Both the position numbers and the translations under genes were made by a program. Positions 42,001 to 51,340 of a stretch of 64,000 nt of DNA are shown one piece after another. The notes beneath the pieces were generated by a model. The model ran no database searches and was not told the origin of the DNA. It saw nothing but the letters and a program-made list of their open reading frames with translations. Within the stretch, counting starts at the first letter, position 1. Every line of letters begins with the position of its first letter. Source of the stretch: a bacterium (GTDB lineage: Bacteria; Bacillota; Clostridia; Oscillospirales; Acutalibacteraceae); NCBI GenBank assembly GCA_020625875.1, contig JAHLAX010000033.1:1-64000 (forward strand), in the 5' to 3' direction.

Positions 42001-42607
42001 CGACACGTTCCTCAAGCTCGGTTACAATATCTCTTAGTCTTAAAAGATTATCCTCTGTGTGCTTAAGTTTTCTTTCGGATTCAAGCTTTTTATATCGGTA
42101 TCTTGAGATACCCGCCGCTTCCTCAAATATTTCTCGTCTGTCTTCGCTTTTAGATGAAACGATACTGTCAATTTTACCCTGACCTATCATCGAGTATCCG
42201 TCACGGCCGAGACCTGTATCCATAAATAGCTCGTTGACATCTTTAAGGCGAACCTGAGCGCCGTTTATAAGATACTCGCTGTCGCCGCTTCTGTAATATC
42301 GACGTGTAACGGCTACGTCATCGCCGTTATATGGCAGAAACCTGTCCTTGTTCTCAATATTCAGAGTAACCTCGGCGTAACCCTGAGCCTTTCGGTCATC
42401 GGTACCGTTAAAGACAACATCTTCCATTTTGGAGCAACGCAGACTTTTGGGCGATTGCTCGCCAAGCACCCAACGGATAGCGTCGCTTATATTGCTTTTA
42501 CCTGATCCGTTAGGTCCTACTACAGAAGTCATACCTGTATCAAAGGTTAATTTAGTTTTATCGGGAAATGTCTTAAAGCCTTGAAGTTCAAGGGATTTTA
42601 AAAGCAT
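39041..42607 (-). CDS. smc: chromosome segregation protein SMC
   Basis: VGPNGSGKSNISDAIRWVLGEQS, hinge region, coiled coils, LSGGEKALVAIALYFAI. Confidence 0.98.
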   Translation of the reverse strand: MLLKSLELQGFKTFPDKTKLTFDTGMTSVVGPNGSGKSNISDAIRWVLGEQSPKSLRCSKMEDVVFNGTDDRKAQGYAEVTLNIENKDRFLPYNGDDVAVTRRYYRSGDSEYLINGAQVRLKDVNELFMDTGLGRDGYSMIGQGKIDSIVSSKSEDRREIFEEAAGISRYRYKKLESERKLKHTEDNLLRLRDIVTELEERVGPLKTQSKKAEKFLEYSGEKKNIEIALWVNTLNNSNKVLKEEEDKLQIFRLQHDNVDKELDNIQLETEKNYIASAEYSTKIESIREEINNIQAEISSKKSSVSVAENDIQHNEDNIKRLETEIEKVDNDAENALTDIGVKRAKIEELKALIESKQNDYDETSDKLNIVNTDSSRSSDKLQELSAKLAELTAQSADARVTMMTSVTSVNELQSRIEDILSTNTDRQEQYDTTLEMFENYKTQLNEINEKVDSLSNSLKGLEIKLDSRRKKRDELKVQADTLGLDAQEALRRVKLLEDLERNLEGFSYSVKNVMKSYKEGRLKGIRGPVSRIIEVPEEYTVAVEIALGAAMQNVVVATEQDAKAAISHLKKTDGGRATFLPINTIKPKFLNENGLDDCYGFIGIASDLCSCKPEYDNILKSLLGRIVVAEDINSAASIAKKYGYKFKVVTLDGQVVNAGGSLTGGSLGKKSGLLSRASEITKNKKKAEQLQIKADEAAKLAQKALDDYTVIEADIQATRAEISNSKQEQIRILTEAKACENDLNNRKSAIENAKSEVESCKSRIEQFKADEQKAKSGLDDINSAISEYEALVNDITGSRSKLSEQREEMSEQLQNIRLEIVTAKKDIETLNSEISFAMTSEKDRDNRKAQIRADIGQYNYLISSTLQRIDSYNNDISELKDKINSLNNDIERINNKKNNLEKRSVELRTLEKDKTSERELAGRELARLEERKINLQKEYDNIISKLWEEYQLTKKEAEDNAIEIENISTAKTRLNELKSKIRNLGNVNVGAIEEYKEVSERYEFISAQVEDVEKSKKEIERLISDLTKQMQEEFIKAFEEINRNFTFTFKELFGGGTASLSLTDPEDILTSGIDIIVHPPGKIVVHLDALSGGEKALVAIALYFAIMKVRPAPFCVMDEIEAALDEVNVDRFAQYVRNLTGKTQFILITHRRGTMEEADVLYGVTMQDEGVSKLLELRVSEVSAKLGI

Positions 42608-42611
42608 TTAA

Positions 42612-43607
42612 TCACCTTTTATCCTTTATATCTATATCATATTTACCAAGATTATTATCTTTTTTAATTGTTACGTTATATCCCATATCCGACAAAGCGT
42701 TTATATTTGACTTGTTCTGTCCGATTAGTTTTGAAACTGACGAGGGATTAACTGTTACAATTATATCTTTTGAAGCGATATTATTAATGTTTTTAAAGAT
42801 TTTATCCAAAAAAATTTTATTCTCGCAGAGCTCTTTAAAAGCGGGATGATAATTATCACTTATACTGCCGTCTATAAGAGTATCACTGTAATGAAGACCG
42901 ACACGAATAACATCAATATTATTTTCTTCAAACATTAATAATAGTTTTGAACATAAATCAACAGATTCATGGAGTGTATATGGGACATATTCGCCTGTTT
43001 GATAAAAAACAGCGAGTTCTGTATCCTTCATTGTAATTGTCGGATAAATTCTAACGCAATCAGGCTTGAGCGCGATAAAATCCACAGCGGTTTTTAAATC
43101 GCTTTGAAAATCAGCTTTATACAAGCCTGTCATCATCTGTAATCCAAGATTAAAAGAATATGATTTTATCAATTTACAGGCTTTGATAATATCGTCCTTG
43201 CTGTGTCCCCTTTTATTCGCTGATAAAACATTGTCATCAGTGGACTGCGCCCCAAGCTCTATGGTAGTTACGCCATAGCTTTTGAGTACAGATAAAATTT
43301 CATCGTCAATATAATCCGGGCGGGTAGATATTCTTATACCCTTAAATTTATTAATAAACGGTTTAACCGAATCCAACAGTGAAAGCATATACGCTCTGTC
43401 AATCGCGGTAAAACTGCCGCCGAAAAATGCAATCTCGTAATCAGAGCTTTTTTCGCCTAAATCATCGAGCGCTTTTAATATTGTAGCTTTAACGTCGTCA
43501 GGAGTCGGTTGATATGACTGTCCCGTAATACGTTTCTGATTGCAGAATGAACACTGATGCGGACATCCGTTATGCGGAATAAACAGCGCAATATTACCGT
43601 GTTTAAT
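42612..43607 (-). CDS. radical SAM protein (Elp3-like), probable ATT start
   Basis: hand translation upstream of the 43388 Met: (I)KHGNIALFIPHNGCPHQCSFCNQKRITGQSYQPTPDDVKATILKALDDLGEKSSDYEIAFFGGSFTAIDRAY, joined in frame to MLSLLDSV; CxxxCxxC present. Confidence 0.85.
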   Translation of the reverse strand: MKHGNIALFIPHNGCPHQCSFCNQKRITGQSYQPTPDDVKATILKALDDLGEKSSDYEIAFFGGSFTAIDRAYMLSLLDSVKPFINKFKGIRISTRPDYIDDEILSVLKSYGVTTIELGAQSTDDNVLSANKRGHSKDDIIKACKLIKSYSFNLGLQMMTGLYKADFQSDLKTAVDFIALKPDCVRIYPTITMKDTELAVFYQTGEYVPYTLHESVDLCSKLLLMFEENNIDVIRVGLHYSDTLIDGSISDNYHPAFKELCENKIFLDKIFKNINNIASKDIIVTVNPSSVSKLIGQNKSNINALSDMGYNVTIKKDNNLGKYDIDIKDKR

Positions 43608-44280
43608 AGCCCATCAACTCCAAAGCTTCTCGAGCGGCGTTCTGTTCGGCTTCTTTCTTGCTTCTGCCGCCGCCCTTACCAATAACGTTGCTGTTTAAGC
43701 GCACCTCAAACACAAAATGCTTGTCGTGGTCGGGACCGCTCTCAGATACCAGCTTATAATCAATTCTCTCCCCAGGATTTTTCTGCACAATCTCCTGGAG
43801 AGTTGTTTTATAATCCTTGAAAGGCTTTTTATTCTGGCTCTTAATTTCGGGAATCACAAACCTGAGAATATGTTTTTTTGCGGGTTCCATACCTCCGTCA
43901 AGATAAATAGCGGCGATTACTGCTTCAAAAGCGTCAGATACTATTGACGGTCTATCAGCTCCTCCGCCGTTCTTTTCGCCTTTACTGAGATACAAATAGC
44001 TGCCAAGATTAATCATCTTGCCAAATTTATAGAGAGCTTTTTCGCATACAAGCGCAGAACGCAGCTTTGTAAGCTCACCCTCGGGTAATTCGGGACAATT
44101 CTCGTATATGTATTCCGCGACAACAATCGAAAGCACAGCGTCGCCTAAAAATTCAAGGCGCTCGTTATGCTTGACGTTGCTTCCCTTATGCTCATTAGCG
44201 AATGATGAATGAGTCAACGCCTGTCGCAAAAGGTTTTTATTATTAAAGGTATAATTAATCTGTTTTTCAAAGTCTTTCAT
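43603..44280 (-). CDS. rnc: ribonuclease III
   Basis: NERLEFLGDAVLSIVVAEYIY, dsRNA-binding domain at C-terminus. Confidence 0.98.
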   Translation of the reverse strand: MKDFEKQINYTFNNKNLLRQALTHSSFANEHKGSNVKHNERLEFLGDAVLSIVVAEYIYENCPELPEGELTKLRSALVCEKALYKFGKMINLGSYLYLSKGEKNGGGADRPSIVSDAFEAVIAAIYLDGGMEPAKKHILRFVIPEIKSQNKKPFKDYKTTLQEIVQKNPGERIDYKLVSESGPDHDKHFVFEVRLNSNVIGKGGGRSKKEAEQNAAREALELMGY

Positions 44281-44283
44281 CTT

Positions 44284-45270
44284 TTATCCTATTGCTTTTG
44301 ATATTTCCGAAATAACGTTGCCATCTACATAATCTTTAGTCAAACGAATGGCGTTTTTAAAGGTTTTTGCTTTGGAACTGCCGTGAGCCTTGAAAACAGG
44401 CTTAGCTGTACCCATAATCGGCGCTCCGCCAACTTCGTCATAATCAAATTCTTTAGCCATAGCTTTTAAATCGGACATAATGAGTCCAGCGGCAATTTTA
44501 TTCTTAAAACTCTTTGTAAAAAGGCCTTTGACTTTCTTCAACAAAGCTTTAGCGACACCCTCATAGGTTTTGAGAATCATATTACCTGTGAATCCGTCGC
44601 ATACGCATACATCGCATACACCGTAGGGCAAATCTCTCGCTTCAACGTTACCTACAAAGTTGAGGTCTGAATCTTTTAATAACGCGTAGGTATTATGCTG
44701 GAGCTCCAAGCCCTTGTGCTCCTCTGTACCAACATTAGCGAGTCCTACTCTGGGTTTATTAATTTTCATTACCTTTTCCATATAAGCCGAAGCCATTACA
44801 GCGTACTGCATAAGCATCTCGGGACGACTCTCAAGATTAGCTCCAGCGTCAATAAGCATAAAATAACCGCCGCCAAAATGCGGAAGCACTGGCGCGAAAG
44901 CAGGTCTTTTAACCTTCTTGATACGCTTAACGATAAGAGTGCCGCCAACACATATAGCCCCACTGTTGCCAGCGCTGACAATAGCGTCACCCTTACCTTC
45001 AGCAAGTAATTTCATACCAACCGAAAGAGAGCTGTCAGGCTTCTTTTTTAGAACAGAATCGGCGTCCTCGTCTGTCGCGATTACTTCACTGGCGTGAAAA
45101 ATCTCCATTTTAGAAATATCAATACTGTTGTCAGCGGCGGTTTTCTCGATTCTGACCTTATCGCCTACAAGAATAATGTCAACATTGTATTCTGCGGCGG
45201 CTTCAGCAGAACCTTTTACGATTTCTAAGGGAGCGTTGTCGCCGCCCATAGCGTCTACAATAATTTTCAT
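44284..45270 (-). CDS. plsX: phosphate acyltransferase PlsX
   Basis: MKIIVDAMGGDNAPLEIVKG, GNSGAICVGGTLIV. Confidence 0.97.
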   Translation of the reverse strand: MKIIVDAMGGDNAPLEIVKGSAEAAAEYNVDIILVGDKVRIEKTAADNSIDISKMEIFHASEVIATDEDADSVLKKKPDSSLSVGMKLLAEGKGDAIVSAGNSGAICVGGTLIVKRIKKVKRPAFAPVLPHFGGGYFMLIDAGANLESRPEMLMQYAVMASAYMEKVMKINKPRVGLANVGTEEHKGLELQHNTYALLKDSDLNFVGNVEARDLPYGVCDVCVCDGFTGNMILKTYEGVAKALLKKVKGLFTKSFKNKIAAGLIMSDLKAMAKEFDYDEVGGAPIMGTAKPVFKAHGSSKAKTFKNAIRLTKDYVDGNVISEISKAIG

Positions 45271-46583
45271 ATAATCACGCTTTCTTCAATGTAATTTTCT
45301 AAATCCTTTAGAGCGCGGTCAGCGTAAGCTTGTCCGCGTTCCTGTTTATTTCTCGGACGATTTTCAAGCTCGGGAATAATACCGAAATTGGCGCCCATCG
45401 GCTGAAAATCAACAACGGATTCATCTGAAATATATCTGGAAAGGCAGCCAATCATTGTGGTGTCAGGCAGCAACAGGCTGTCCTGTCCATTGTATCTTCT
45501 CGCGGCGTTGATACCCGCGATTATACCTGATGACGCGCTTTCCATATAACCCTCAACGCCAGTAATCTGACCAGCGAAAAAGATATTATTATTTACTTTT
45601 GTACTGAAATCAAAGTTGAGTACCTTGGGCGAATTTAAAAATGTATTGCGGTGCATTACTCCGTAACGAACAAACTCGGCGTATTTAAGCGCGGGAATCA
45701 GTCCGAAAACACGTTTTTGTTCGGGAAATTTCAAATTAGTTTGAAATCCTACAAGATTAAACATCGTACCCGAGGCGTTTTCCTTACGAAGCTGCAACAC
45801 GGCCCACGGACGATGACCTGTACGCGGGTCAGTCAGACCGACAGGCTTCATTGGACCGAAACGAATTGTATCGTAACCGCGCTGCGCCATAACCTCAATC
45901 GGCATACATCCCTCATAAACCTTAGGATCGCGTACGTCAAAATCATGAACGGGAGCGCGCTCGGCGCTTACCAACGCATCATAGAATACTTCATATTCCT
46001 CTTTATTCAGCGGACAGTTGAGATAATCCGTGCCGTCTCCTTTGCCGTATCTGGACTCAAAGAACGCGCGGTTCATATCGATACTATCAAAGGTAACAAT
46101 CGGGGCCGCCGCGTCAAAAAACGAGAGCGCCTCACCATATTTCGAGTAAATCGTTTTAGCGAAATCATCCGAAGTCAGCGGGCCTGTAGCGATAACGGTT
46201 ATTTCATCATCTGGAAAATCAGTAATCTCTCGATTAATTAGAGTAATCTTGTCATCCGCCATTAAAGTATCAGTAATATACTTTGAAAACACATCTCTGT
46301 CCACGGCTAAAGCGCCGCCCGCGGGAACGCGTGAATAGTCGGCTGCTTTAAGCAAAAGAGAGTCTAAACGACGCATCTCAGCTTTTAACAAGCCAGCAGC
46401 TGACGAAACTCTGTCCGCCTTAAACGAGTTTGAGCAAACAAGCTCCGCAAGCATAGATGACTTATGAGCGGGACTCATTTTTGTAGGCTTCATTTCATAA
46501 ATATTTACATCAATACCTCGTTTTGCGATTTGATAAGCCGCCTCACAGCCTGCAAGACCAGCGCCGATTACGTTGATACTCAC
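45267..46583 (-). CDS. trmFO: methylenetetrahydrofolate-tRNA-(uracil-5-)-methyltransferase TrmFO
   Basis: NVIGAGLAGCEAAYQIAKRGIDVNIYEMKP, AELVCSNSF. Confidence 0.97.
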   Translation of the reverse strand: MSINVIGAGLAGCEAAYQIAKRGIDVNIYEMKPTKMSPAHKSSMLAELVCSNSFKADRVSSAAGLLKAEMRRLDSLLLKAADYSRVPAGGALAVDRDVFSKYITDTLMADDKITLINREITDFPDDEITVIATGPLTSDDFAKTIYSKYGEALSFFDAAAPIVTFDSIDMNRAFFESRYGKGDGTDYLNCPLNKEEYEVFYDALVSAERAPVHDFDVRDPKVYEGCMPIEVMAQRGYDTIRFGPMKPVGLTDPRTGHRPWAVLQLRKENASGTMFNLVGFQTNLKFPEQKRVFGLIPALKYAEFVRYGVMHRNTFLNSPKVLNFDFSTKVNNNIFFAGQITGVEGYMESASSGIIAGINAARRYNGQDSLLLPDTTMIGCLSRYISDESVVDFQPMGANFGIIPELENRPRNKQERGQAYADRALKDLENYIEESVII

Positions 46584-48658
46584 TTGGATTTAACGGCTTT
46601 TTCGTAGCCGCAATCTTTATTTTCACAGAACAGAATCTGTTTTTTACCTTTTTTCTTAAACAATACTTCACCACAATTGGGGCATCTTTCGTTCGTTGGC
46701 TCGTTCCAGGATACAAAATCACAATTGGGATAATTGCTGCAACCATAGAAAACAGTTTTGCGCTTAGTCTGCTTGGTGATTACATCGCCATCGCCGCACT
46801 TGGGGCATTTAATACCTGTTTTCTGAACATATTTTTTAACATTCTTACACTCGGGATAACCGGGGCACGCGATAAATTTACCGTATCTGCCGACTTTGAT
46901 AACCATATTGCGTCCGCACTTTTCACAGATAATATCTGTTTTATCCTCTTCGAGCTGAATCTTAACGCCGTCCATATCAGTTTTGGCTTTGGCTAAAGTC
47001 TTTTCAAAATCCTTATAGAAATCGTCAATAAGAGCTCTCCACTCAACATCACCGCTTTCTACAGTATCGAGACTCTGCTCCATCTGAGCGGTAAACTTAA
47101 GGTTTACAATCTTCGGGAAGCGCTCCTTCATAAGCTTAACCATAGCCTCGCCAAGCTCTGTGGGTACAAGAACCTTGCTCTCGCGTTTTACATACTCACG
47201 ACTTGTAATTGTCGATATTGTAGCGGCGTAGGTAGAAGGTCTGCCTATACCATTCTCCTCAAGTGTTTTAATTAGAGAAGCCTCTGTATATCTCGGCGGA
47301 GCCTGTGTAAAGTGCTGATTAGGCACAATTTCTCTCTTGCGAACACTCATACCCTTTTCGAGAGGCGGAAGCTCCAGAGATTTCTCCTCAGCGGTATCCT
47401 TGCTCTCGGTATAAAGCATAGTAAAACCGTCGAAGTCCACAGTATAACCCGAAGCCTTAAATACATATCCGTTACCTTCAATATCAGCTCTTGTGGTTTT
47501 CTGAACACAATCAGACATCTGAGAAGCTACAAAACGCTTCCAGATAAGATTATAGAGTTTATATTGGTCACTTGTAAGGTTATGCTTTATTTTATCAGGC
47601 TCAAGCGACGGCATAGTAGGTCTGATAGCCTCGTGTCCGTCCTGAGCGTTAGAGCGTGATTTAAAGAATCTGGGCTTTGAGGGCAGATATTTATCGCCAT
47701 AATTAGCTCCGATATAATTAGTGACCTCGGAAATAGCCTGATTAGAGATTCTGAGAGAATCGGTTCTCATATATGTGATAAGACCCGTAGCGCCGAGTTC
47801 ATCAATTTCGATACCCTCATAAAGCTCCTGCGCTACTTTCATAGTCCTTCTGGACTGGAAGCCCAGCTTACGCGAAGCCTCCTGCTGTAATGTCGAGGTG
47901 ATAAACGGCGGAGCGGGAGATTTTTTGCGGGTTCCGTGCTTTACTTCTGTAACCGTATATTCAGCGTTCTCGAGTTCAGAGAGTATTTTTTCAGCCTGTT
48001 CCTGGTTCTTTATCTTCTCTTTGCCCAGATATAACGTAGCGGGGAAAGATTTACGCGAACCCTTGGGAATGAATTTGGCGTCGATTGTCCAGTATTCCTC
48101 TGGTTTAAACGCGCGGATTTCCTCTTCTCTGTCAACAATAATTCTGACAGCCACAGACTGAACACGTCCAGCGGACATACCGCGGCGAATTTTCTGGGAT
48201 ACAAAAGGACTGAGCTTGTAACCGACCAGACGGTCGAGAACACGCCTTGCCTGCTGAGCGTTTACAAGATTAAGATTGATACTGCGCGGCGATTCCATAC
48301 CGTTTTTGACGCCGGTTTTTGTGATTTCGTTGAATTCGACTCGGTTATTCTCATTTAAATCCAAATCAAGAATATATGCCAAATGCCAGGATATAGCCTC
48401 ACCCTCACGGTCAGGGTCAGTCGCGAGAAATACTTTATCGCATGACTCAGCCTGGCTCTTGATATCTTTGACTAGAGATTCTTTACCTTTAATGATTGAA
48501 TAATTAGGCTCGTAATTATTCTTAATATCTACACTAAGTCGAGCGTTAGGCAGGTCACGAACATGACCCATAGACGCGATTACATCGTAATCTTTACCTA
48601 AATACTTTTTGATAGTCTTCGCCTTTGCGGGCGACTCAACAATAACTAAGTTAGACAT
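46580..48658 (-). CDS. topA: DNA topoisomerase I
   Basis: LVIVESPAKAKTIKKYLG, TDPDREGEAISWHLA, ITYMRTDS, C-terminal zinc fingers. Confidence 0.98.
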   Translation of the reverse strand: MSNLVIVESPAKAKTIKKYLGKDYDVIASMGHVRDLPNARLSVDIKNNYEPNYSIIKGKESLVKDIKSQAESCDKVFLATDPDREGEAISWHLAYILDLDLNENNRVEFNEITKTGVKNGMESPRSINLNLVNAQQARRVLDRLVGYKLSPFVSQKIRRGMSAGRVQSVAVRIIVDREEEIRAFKPEEYWTIDAKFIPKGSRKSFPATLYLGKEKIKNQEQAEKILSELENAEYTVTEVKHGTRKKSPAPPFITSTLQQEASRKLGFQSRRTMKVAQELYEGIEIDELGATGLITYMRTDSLRISNQAISEVTNYIGANYGDKYLPSKPRFFKSRSNAQDGHEAIRPTMPSLEPDKIKHNLTSDQYKLYNLIWKRFVASQMSDCVQKTTRADIEGNGYVFKASGYTVDFDGFTMLYTESKDTAEEKSLELPPLEKGMSVRKREIVPNQHFTQAPPRYTEASLIKTLEENGIGRPSTYAATISTITSREYVKRESKVLVPTELGEAMVKLMKERFPKIVNLKFTAQMEQSLDTVESGDVEWRALIDDFYKDFEKTLAKAKTDMDGVKIQLEEDKTDIICEKCGRNMVIKVGRYGKFIACPGYPECKNVKKYVQKTGIKCPKCGDGDVITKQTKRKTVFYGCSNYPNCDFVSWNEPTNERCPNCGEVLFKKKGKKQILFCENKDCGYEKAVKSK

Positions 48659-48670
48659 AATACCTCCAAA

Positions 48671-49867
48671 TTAGTATAATATATAGCTTCTACCCTGTAC
48701 GCATTTTATCAGCTTTTTAACTTCAAGCACAGTAAGGATAGATGAGATTTTATAAACAGGGAGCTTTGTTATTTCCGAAATCTTATCAATATGGATAGGT
48801 TCGTTGTTGATTGAATAATATACCTTTTTTTCGTCCTCAGATAGATTTAAGCCCTCTTTATGAACAGGCGCCTCGGACAAATCATTTGTCCTCAGACCGT
48901 TTATATTGTCGGGAGCCTTGCCCTTTACGGGAATAACATCAACTTCTTCATCAATGCTGTTAAGCTCGGGCGCTAACTCCTCGGTAACATAGATATTATC
49001 AAAATCATCAATTATATCTTTATAGTCAGTCACAAGCTTCGCGACTCTGTCTTTGATAAGCTCATTTGTGCCAAAAAAGTGTGGATCGGCGGGACCAGCG
49101 AGCGCGAAAATCTTTTTATCGGGATTCTGTTCAAGCGCTGAGTTCACGGTAATAAGCGCTCCGCTCTTTTTACTTGCCTCAACAACAAGAATACCGTCCG
49201 AAAAAGCCGAAATAATCCTGTTGCGCTGAGGAAAATGAAAAGCATACGGCTCTGTATCAGGCGGATACTCTGACACTACCGCGCCTCTGAAAGTTATATC
49301 GCTTCTCATTTTAGCGTTCTCACGAAGATAGTCATAATTAATCCCGCAACCGAGAACACAGACTGTGACACCCTCAGCAGCCAACGCGCCAAGATGAGCT
49401 GAACAATCAATTCCCAAAGCGCCTCCGCTGATAATAGTTACGCCGCACTTGGCTAAATTATACGAAAAGCCGTGCGCGGTCCTTATACCATACATTGACG
49501 CTTTTCTGGTACCTACCACGCCGATAGTCAACCTGTCATCAACATCGGGCAACATCCCCGAAACATACAAAACCGCGGGCGGATCGTCAATATCAAGAAG
49601 GCATCTTGGATAATACGGATTATCAATCGAAATAATTTCATAACAATACTTATTGCATTTTGAAATTATTTCATCAGCAATTGAGAAATCTGTAGATAAA
49701 AGCTTATTAATCTCGGAATTAGAAAACAATCCCGAAAGCCTCCACTCGGATTCTCCGCCTTTAAAGAAATCCTCTGTATCATCATATATTTCGAGGAGCT
49801 GTTTTGCTTTTGGCGTACAATAGCCGACAGCCTGAGTAAACCATATCCAATATCTTATATCAGTCAT
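48671..49867 (-). CDS. dprA: DNA processing protein DprA
   Basis: VGTRKASMYG, ISGGALGIDCSAHLGAL, FPQRNRIISAFSDGILVVEA. Confidence 0.95.
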   Translation of the reverse strand: MTDIRYWIWFTQAVGYCTPKAKQLLEIYDDTEDFFKGGESEWRLSGLFSNSEINKLLSTDFSIADEIISKCNKYCYEIISIDNPYYPRCLLDIDDPPAVLYVSGMLPDVDDRLTIGVVGTRKASMYGIRTAHGFSYNLAKCGVTIISGGALGIDCSAHLGALAAEGVTVCVLGCGINYDYLRENAKMRSDITFRGAVVSEYPPDTEPYAFHFPQRNRIISAFSDGILVVEASKKSGALITVNSALEQNPDKKIFALAGPADPHFFGTNELIKDRVAKLVTDYKDIIDDFDNIYVTEELAPELNSIDEEVDVIPVKGKAPDNINGLRTNDLSEAPVHKEGLNLSEDEKKVYYSINNEPIHIDKISEITKLPVYKISSILTVLEVKKLIKCVQGRSYILY

Positions 49868-50649
49868 TTAACCATTTCCCACATAATGATGCTCGCGGCA
49901 ACCGAAGCGTTCAGGCTCTCAGCTCTGCCCTTCATCGGAATTGTAAACGACAAAGAACAAGCGTCGACTGTAGATTTTTTTAGTCCGTTAGCTTCGTTGC
50001 CTATAACAACACATGATGCTCTATCTCTGAAACTGATTTCGGTAAGCTTTTTCGCGTCGGAATTAACTACAGCCGCATAAGAATCAATATTTTGATACTC
50101 TTTCAAAAAATCAGCTATATTATCCGTGACACAATATGATAATCTAAAAACAGCGCCCATACTCCCCCTGACGACTTTAGGTGAGTATATATCACAGCAG
50201 TCAGCAGACATAATAACGCCGTCAATACCAACAGCCTCGGCTGTTCTTAAAATTGTGCCGAGGTTTGAAGGATCCTGAATATTATCAAGCGCCAAAAATT
50301 TACCGTTACATTTTATTTTATCAAATAGAGTAGGATTGTCAAGGGCTTTTATAACACAAAGTATTCCCTGAGGCGATTTGGTGTCAGAAATCCGAGAAAA
50401 CAAAGCGTCGGGAACAATATATGATTTATCTGCTTTACATACGAGCTCATCAATAAGCTCGGGATAATTATCAAGCGCGCTGTCTGATATAACAAGCGAA
50501 GAAATATCAGCGTCGGATACCAGCGCGTCCTCACAAAGGCGAGCGCCCTCAGCGATGAATTCTCGGCATTCACCACGATAACCGGCGGATTTCATCAGTT
50601 TATTAATATGTTTAATTAGAGGATTATCCTTGGCTGAAATACGTTTCAT
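49864..50649 (-). CDS. SpoU/TrmH family RNA methyltransferase
   Basis: LDNIQDPSNLGTILRTAEAVGIDGVIMS, VVIGNEANGL, IPMKGRAESLNASVAASI. Confidence 0.95.
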   Translation of the reverse strand: MKRISAKDNPLIKHINKLMKSAGYRGECREFIAEGARLCEDALVSDADISSLVISDSALDNYPELIDELVCKADKSYIVPDALFSRISDTKSPQGILCVIKALDNPTLFDKIKCNGKFLALDNIQDPSNLGTILRTAEAVGIDGVIMSADCCDIYSPKVVRGSMGAVFRLSYCVTDNIADFLKEYQNIDSYAAVVNSDAKKLTEISFRDRASCVVIGNEANGLKKSTVDACSLSFTIPMKGRAESLNASVAASIIMWEMVK

Positions 50650-50689
50650 AATATCACCGAATGTAATAAAAACTTATAATCAATAAAAT

Positions 50690-50720
50690 AGCAAAAGCGT
50701 TTGGAAAACTCCAAACGCAA
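50690..50720 (-). terminator. intrinsic terminator after rplT
   Basis: minus strand GCGTTTGGA GTTT TCCAAACGC TTTTGCTATTTT. Confidence 0.85.
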
Positions 50721-50730
50721 TTACGTTTTA

Positions 50731-51084
50731 TTATTTTGCAGCCTTAGCCTGCTCTACGAGCGATGTGAAAGCGGCGGGATCCGAAATAGCGATTTCGGAA
50801 AGCATCTTACGGTTAAGCGTAATACCAGCTTTTTTAAGACCGTTCATAAATGTTGAATAGTTAACGCCGTTAGCCTTACAAGCGGCTGAGATACGTGTAA
50901 TCCAAAGACGACGGAAATCTCTCTTCTTCTGCTTACGTCCGATATAAGCGTAGTTACCTGATTTATTAACCGCCTGCTTAGCCATTTTAAAATGTCTTGA
51001 TTTAGCTCCAAAATAGCCCTTAGCAAGCTTTAATACTTTTTTTCTTCTTTTGCGAGTAGCCATCGCGCCTTTAACTCGTGCCAT
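50731..51084 (-). CDS. rplT: 50S ribosomal protein L20
   Basis: [33 protein letters not shown]. Confidence 0.98.
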   Translation of the reverse strand: MARVKGAMATRKRRKKVLKLAKGYFGAKSRHFKMAKQAVNKSGNYAYIGRKQKKRDFRRLWITRISAACKANGVNYSTFMNGLKKAGITLNRKMLSEIAISDPAAFTSLVEQAKAAK

Positions 51085-51117
51085 ATTTATTACCTCCGTT
51101 CAGTTAGAAATCAATAA

Positions 51118-51315
51118 TTATTTATAGGGAATCAGACGTTTGATCTGAGCCACGTTGGTCTTATCAGCACAAACTGTTTTGCGAAGACCTCTCTTACGTT
51201 TTGTTGTTTTTTTGTTAAGAATGTGAGATTTGTTGGCGTGAGCGCGAATAACCTTACCATTCTTGGAGAGCTTAAAGCGTTTTTTAGCTCCGCTGTGTGT
51301 TTTAATCTTAGGCAT
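51118..51315 (-). CDS. rpmI: 50S ribosomal protein L35
   Basis: [37 protein letters not shown]. Confidence 0.98.
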   Translation of the reverse strand: MPKIKTHSGAKKRFKLSKNGKVIRAHANKSHILNKKTTKRKRGLRKTVCADKTNVAQIKRLIPYK

Positions 51316-51340
51316 AATATTTATCCTCCTTAACTATAAT

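Noticed and set aside
45651-46241. 196-aa plus-strand ORF antisense to trmFO
   Set aside because: Overlaps a clear housekeeping gene; no recognisable domain.
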